In this document: positions 6,303 through 8,489 of the stretch, piece after piece
How the letters are laid out: each line of letters starts with the position of its first letter
Numbering within the stretch: the stretch's first letter is position 1
Assembly (NCBI GenBank): GCA_947628385.1
Contig: CANQZS010000066.1
Coordinates: forward strand, 1-8,489
Source: an uncultured Clostridia bacterium
Lineage (GTDB): Bacteria > Bacillota > Clostridia > Oscillospirales > Ruminococcaceae
DNA length: 8,489 nt
Direction of reading: 5' to 3'
Position numbers and translations under genes: made by a program
Notes under the pieces: generated by a model
What the model was told of the DNA's origin: nothing
The model's database searches: none
Seen by the model: the letters and a program-made list of their open reading frames with translations, nothing else

Positions 6303-7775
6303 ATGAGCAGGATCGCTGAGGCTACTCTTGCCAACGGCAGGAGGATACCTTATGTTATAACCGATAACCCGCCCCGAGGCGGAATGAAATATACCTACTT
6401 TGCTCCGGACAGATCGTACGTTGTCCAGTTCTATAACGAGCCGGAAAAGGTGGACAGAAATATGACCGAACGTCTGGCGGCAATCATAGGACGGTATAAT
6501 CCTACCATTCCGGAATCAAAGGGCGGAGCCGTGGGAACGGACGAAAAGCTCGCTGAATATTATGCGGGACGCTTCTGCTGGCCGACGGATCTGGTGGTCG
6601 CTCCGGAGATAGGACTGGTCTCTCCCGCATATCCGAAAAGCTTCTTTTTTGAAGCGGGAGCTTCAAAATTCCTTGATCTTAAAGGCAAGGATAAAAAAAG
6701 CAACTGGTTCACCTCGGGCAACAGAAAATTCCTTGACCGATCCGAGCTGGGGGATTTCAGATCAATGATACAGATGTCTCTGCTGCTGTCGCGTTCGATA
6801 AGGAGACTTCATCAGGCGGGACTGGCACATTCCGACCTTTCAAACAACAATGTGCTCATCGACCCCAAAAGCGGGAACTGCGTGGTCATCGACATAGATT
6901 CCCTTGTAGTGCCCGGACTTTTCCCGCCGGAGGTGGCAGGAACAAGAGGCTATATCGCTCCTGAGGTGCTTTCCACAATGGAGCTTGACCGCAGCGATCC
7001 GCGCAGGATGATACCGAGCTCGGTAACGGATCTTCATGCGCTGGCGGTGCTTATATATGAATACCTTTTCTGCCGTCACCCGCTGATGGGACCTAAGATA
7101 TTTTCCTCGGAATCGGCTGAAAAGGACGATTACCTCGGTCTGGGACCAATGGCGCTGTTCATAGAGGATCCAAAGGACGCTTCAAACCGTCCCGCTTCCT
7201 TGAAAACTACGATAAACGATCTCGGACCTATACTCAGGGATCTGTTCCTGAGAGCGTTTTCGGACGGTCTGCACACGCCGGAGCTGAGACCGTCGGCTAT
7301 GGAATGGGAACGGGGTCTTGTGAAAACATGGGATATTCTCCACAGATGCTCAAATCCGGATTGCGAAAAGAAATGGTTCGTGCTTTATGATGTGAACAAA
7401 CCGGTTTGCCCGTTCTGCGGAACAAGGATCACGGATAAGAGCATAGTCCGTCTGGATCTGTATTCGGAGGTAAGAGGTCATACGGGGGAATGGAAAAAAT
7501 ATTCCGAGCTTGATGTGGTAAACAACACTCCGCTTTTTAAATGGCATTTGCAGAGCAATATATTTGCCGATGAAAAAGCCGACAGCACATTGCAGGCATA
7601 TATCTGCTGCCATAATGGGGAATGGTTCCTGATAAACCGCAGAGCCGAGGGACTTCTCTCTCCACAGGGCAATCCGGTGCCTAAGGATCAGGCAATAAGA
7701 CTCAAAGACGGAACGATCTTCCGCGCGTCAAAAAATCAGCGCGGAACACTTATAAAGGTCAGGATCATAGAATAG
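6303..7775 (+). CDS. Divergent Ser/Thr protein kinase with zinc ribbon and FHA-like C-terminus
   Basis: Predicted cytoplasmic protein kinase of 490 residues, the kinase arm of a TerY-P triad. The kinase domain spans about 20-345: catalytic loop HSDLSNNNVLID (HRD-like; D178, N183), DFG replaced by DID (197-199), GTRGYIAPEV as activation-loop end/APE (213-222), and TDLHALAVLIYEYL as helix F (D243). Where the beta-3 VAIK lysine is expected the sequence is YVVQFY, giving Gln 42; Lys 29 in RGGMKYTYF could substitute, as in WNK kinases (inference). A zinc ribbon follows with C349/C354 and C369/C372. The last ~80 residues (about 410-490) read like an FHA beta-sandwich (GEWFLINRR, LSPQGNPV, IRLKDGTIFRAS) but lack the GR and SxxH phosphothreonine-binding residues. 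GGAGG (6292-6296) is 6 nt before ATG 6303. The ATPase gene begins 21 nt after the stop. A pseudokinase cannot be excluded. Confidence 0.85.
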   Translation: MSRIAEATLANGRRIPYVITDNPPRGGMKYTYFAPDRSYVVQFYNEPEKVDRNMTERLAAIIGRYNPTIPESKGGAVGTDEKLAEYYAGRFCWPTDLVVAPEIGLVSPAYPKSFFFEAGASKFLDLKGKDKKSNWFTSGNRKFLDRSELGDFRSMIQMSLLLSRSIRRLHQAGLAHSDLSNNNVLIDPKSGNCVVIDIDSLVVPGLFPPEVAGTRGYIAPEVLSTMELDRSDPRRMIPSSVTDLHALAVLIYEYLFCRHPLMGPKIFSSESAEKDDYLGLGPMALFIEDPKDASNRPASLKTTINDLGPILRDLFLRAFSDGLHTPELRPSAMEWERGLVKTWDILHRCSNPDCEKKWFVLYDVNKPVCPFCGTRITDKSIVRLDLYSEVRGHTGEWKKYSELDVVNNTPLFKWHLQSNIFADEKADSTLQAYICCHNGEWFLINRRAEGLLSPQGNPVPKDQAIRLKDGTIFRASKNQRGTLIKVRIIE

Positions 7776-7796
7776 ATCCTCAGGGAGGCGTATCAG

Positions 7797-8489
7797 ATGG
7801 CTGCTGGGCTTACTAAGAAAGAAGCTGAGGAAGCAAGACATAAATACGGAACAAATTCGTTCACGTTCCGCGATCCGTTCGGGAGCTGCCTTGTGAGGGG
7901 AGCTTCCTCTCTTTCGGTAAGACTGCTGATAATTTCAATATTGCTCGATGTGATATGGCTTTTTCTCGGACTGCTTGAAATGACCGCTCCATTTGCGGGA
8001 TATATGGGAATATTTGTAAAGATCGCTGCGGCGGCAGTCCTCACATTCGTGGGAGCTGCGGTCAGGAAAAGCTCAGAAGATACGCTGAACGATCATTTCT
8101 TTCAGATTCCGGACAGAAAGGTCACGGTCATAAGAGGAACAGAGGGTACCGAGGAGGTGTCTCCGTCAGAGCTTACTGTGGGAGATATGGTGCTGCTTTC
8201 GGAGGGAGACATAGTTCCGGCGGACGGGATAGTTGAGGAGGGCGCTCTGAGCGTGGAGCAGTCCGCTCTCGGCTTTTCGGCTGTAATGGATAAGACCGCC
8301 GCTCCGTCGGGAACGGTGGGAGGAGCTTCCGACCCAAAGGACACGTACAGCGTTTACGGAGCGGCGTCGGTGATAAAGGGCGGCGGCTGCGTCAGGATAA
8401 CAGCTGTGGGAGACGGCACTGCCTTTGCAAAGAAAAATGAAAGCAAAGGCAGTGCCGTCTCCCACAGCTGTTATCCTGACGCAGAAATA
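7797..8489 (+). CDS. P-type cation-transporting ATPase, N-terminal part (cut by contig end)
   Basis: N-terminal 231 codons of a P-type ATPase, open to the window edge; the phosphorylation (DKTGT) and nucleotide domains are not included. Visible are a cation-ATPase N-terminal motif GLTKKEAEEARHKYGTNSF (4-22), a first membrane pair (about 43-60 and 64-90), and the actuator domain with VGDMVLLSEGDIVPADG (128-144). Where nearly all family members have SALTGES, this reads SALGFS (156-161), with one residue fewer and the catalytic Glu gone. YSVYGAASVIKGGGCVRITAVGDGTAF then matches the family again. The substrate cannot be told; the style is nearer Ca2+/H+ (type II/III) pumps than heavy-metal pumps, since there is no CxxC metal-binding domain. 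ATG 7797 has GGGAGG (7783-7788) 8 nt upstream. Codons after about 8428 are probably artefactual because they form the reverse arm of a fold-back repeat. Confidence 0.82.
   Translation, partial: MAAGLTKKEAEEARHKYGTNSFTFRDPFGSCLVRGASSLSVRLLIISILLDVIWLFLGLLEMTAPFAGYMGIFVKIAAAAVLTFVGAAVRKSSEDTLNDHFFQIPDRKVTVIRGTEGTEEVSPSELTVGDMVLLSEGDIVPADGIVEEGALSVEQSALGFSAVMDKTAAPSGTVGGASDPKDTYSVYGAASVIKGGGCVRITAVGDGTAFAKKNESKGSAVSHSCYPDAEI
8387..8484. repeat. 42-bp perfect inverted repeat, probable fold-back artefact
   Basis: The left arm (8387-8428) and right arm (8443-8484) are exact reverse complements over 42 bp, separated by 14 nt (8429-8442). The left arm encodes conserved P-type ATPase sequence (CVRITAVGDGTAF), whereas the right arm in the same frame gives SKGSAVSHSCYPDA, which fits no ATPase. 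The last five bases no longer match the fold-back. The position at the sequence end and the use of coding DNA point to a chimeric read or assembly fold-back; a real terminator or recombination site is unlikely. Confidence 0.9.

Noticed and set aside
8387..8484. Intrinsic terminator, invertible switch or attachment site formed by the 42-bp inverted repeat
   Set aside because: The arm is conserved coding sequence, there is no T-run, and it sits at the sequence end, so a fold-back artefact explains it better.

Overview
The window looks like a contig from a low-to-mid GC Firmicute, most likely a gut or rumen clostridium of the Ruminococcus/Oscillospiraceae kind. The basis is the strong GGAGG ribosome binding sites, the tightly packed one-strand gene layout, a sigma-A type promoter of exact consensus, and A/T-rich spacer DNA with heptamer repeats. 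This placement is inference; no rRNA or other taxonomic marker is present. All genes are on the + strand.

Positions 1-426 carry no convincing gene. They hold a 12-bp perfect hairpin, short A/T direct repeats, a G/C mini-hairpin, two runs of 7-bp tandem repeats, and a plausible promoter for the first gene. Positions 427-3048 encode full-length valyl-tRNA synthetase (valS). Close behind it (3076-4257) is a DUF815-type AAA+ ATPase of unknown function, probably co-transcribed.

A second transcription unit begins exactly at the stop codon of the ATPase gene. A perfect TTGACA-N17-TATAAT promoter (4254-4282) and a potentially folded leader of about 110 nt precede four genes spaced 17-21 nt apart: a TerY-like von Willebrand A (VWA) protein, a PP2C-type phosphatase with a long insertion, a divergent Ser/Thr protein kinase with a zinc ribbon and an FHA-like tail, and the N-terminal part of a P-type cation ATPase. 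VWA + PP2C + kinase matches the 'TerY-P triad' known from comparative genomics of tellurium-resistance/stress-response loci. Its coupling here to a P-type ATPase suggests a membrane ion pump, or pump-like sensor, controlled by reversible phosphorylation. No TerC, TerD or TerZ gene is visible.

Three protein-level oddities stand out. The kinase seems to have Gln where the nucleotide-anchoring beta-3 Lys should be. The P-type ATPase lacks the TGES dephosphorylation motif in an otherwise well-kept actuator domain. The phosphatase has about 118 residues between its last two metal-binding motifs. The last ~60 bases are suspect: 8387-8428 and 8443-8484 form a 42-bp perfect inverted repeat whose left arm is ordinary ATPase coding sequence. 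This is best read as a fold-back chimera at a contig end, so the ATPase sequence beyond about 8428 should not be trusted.
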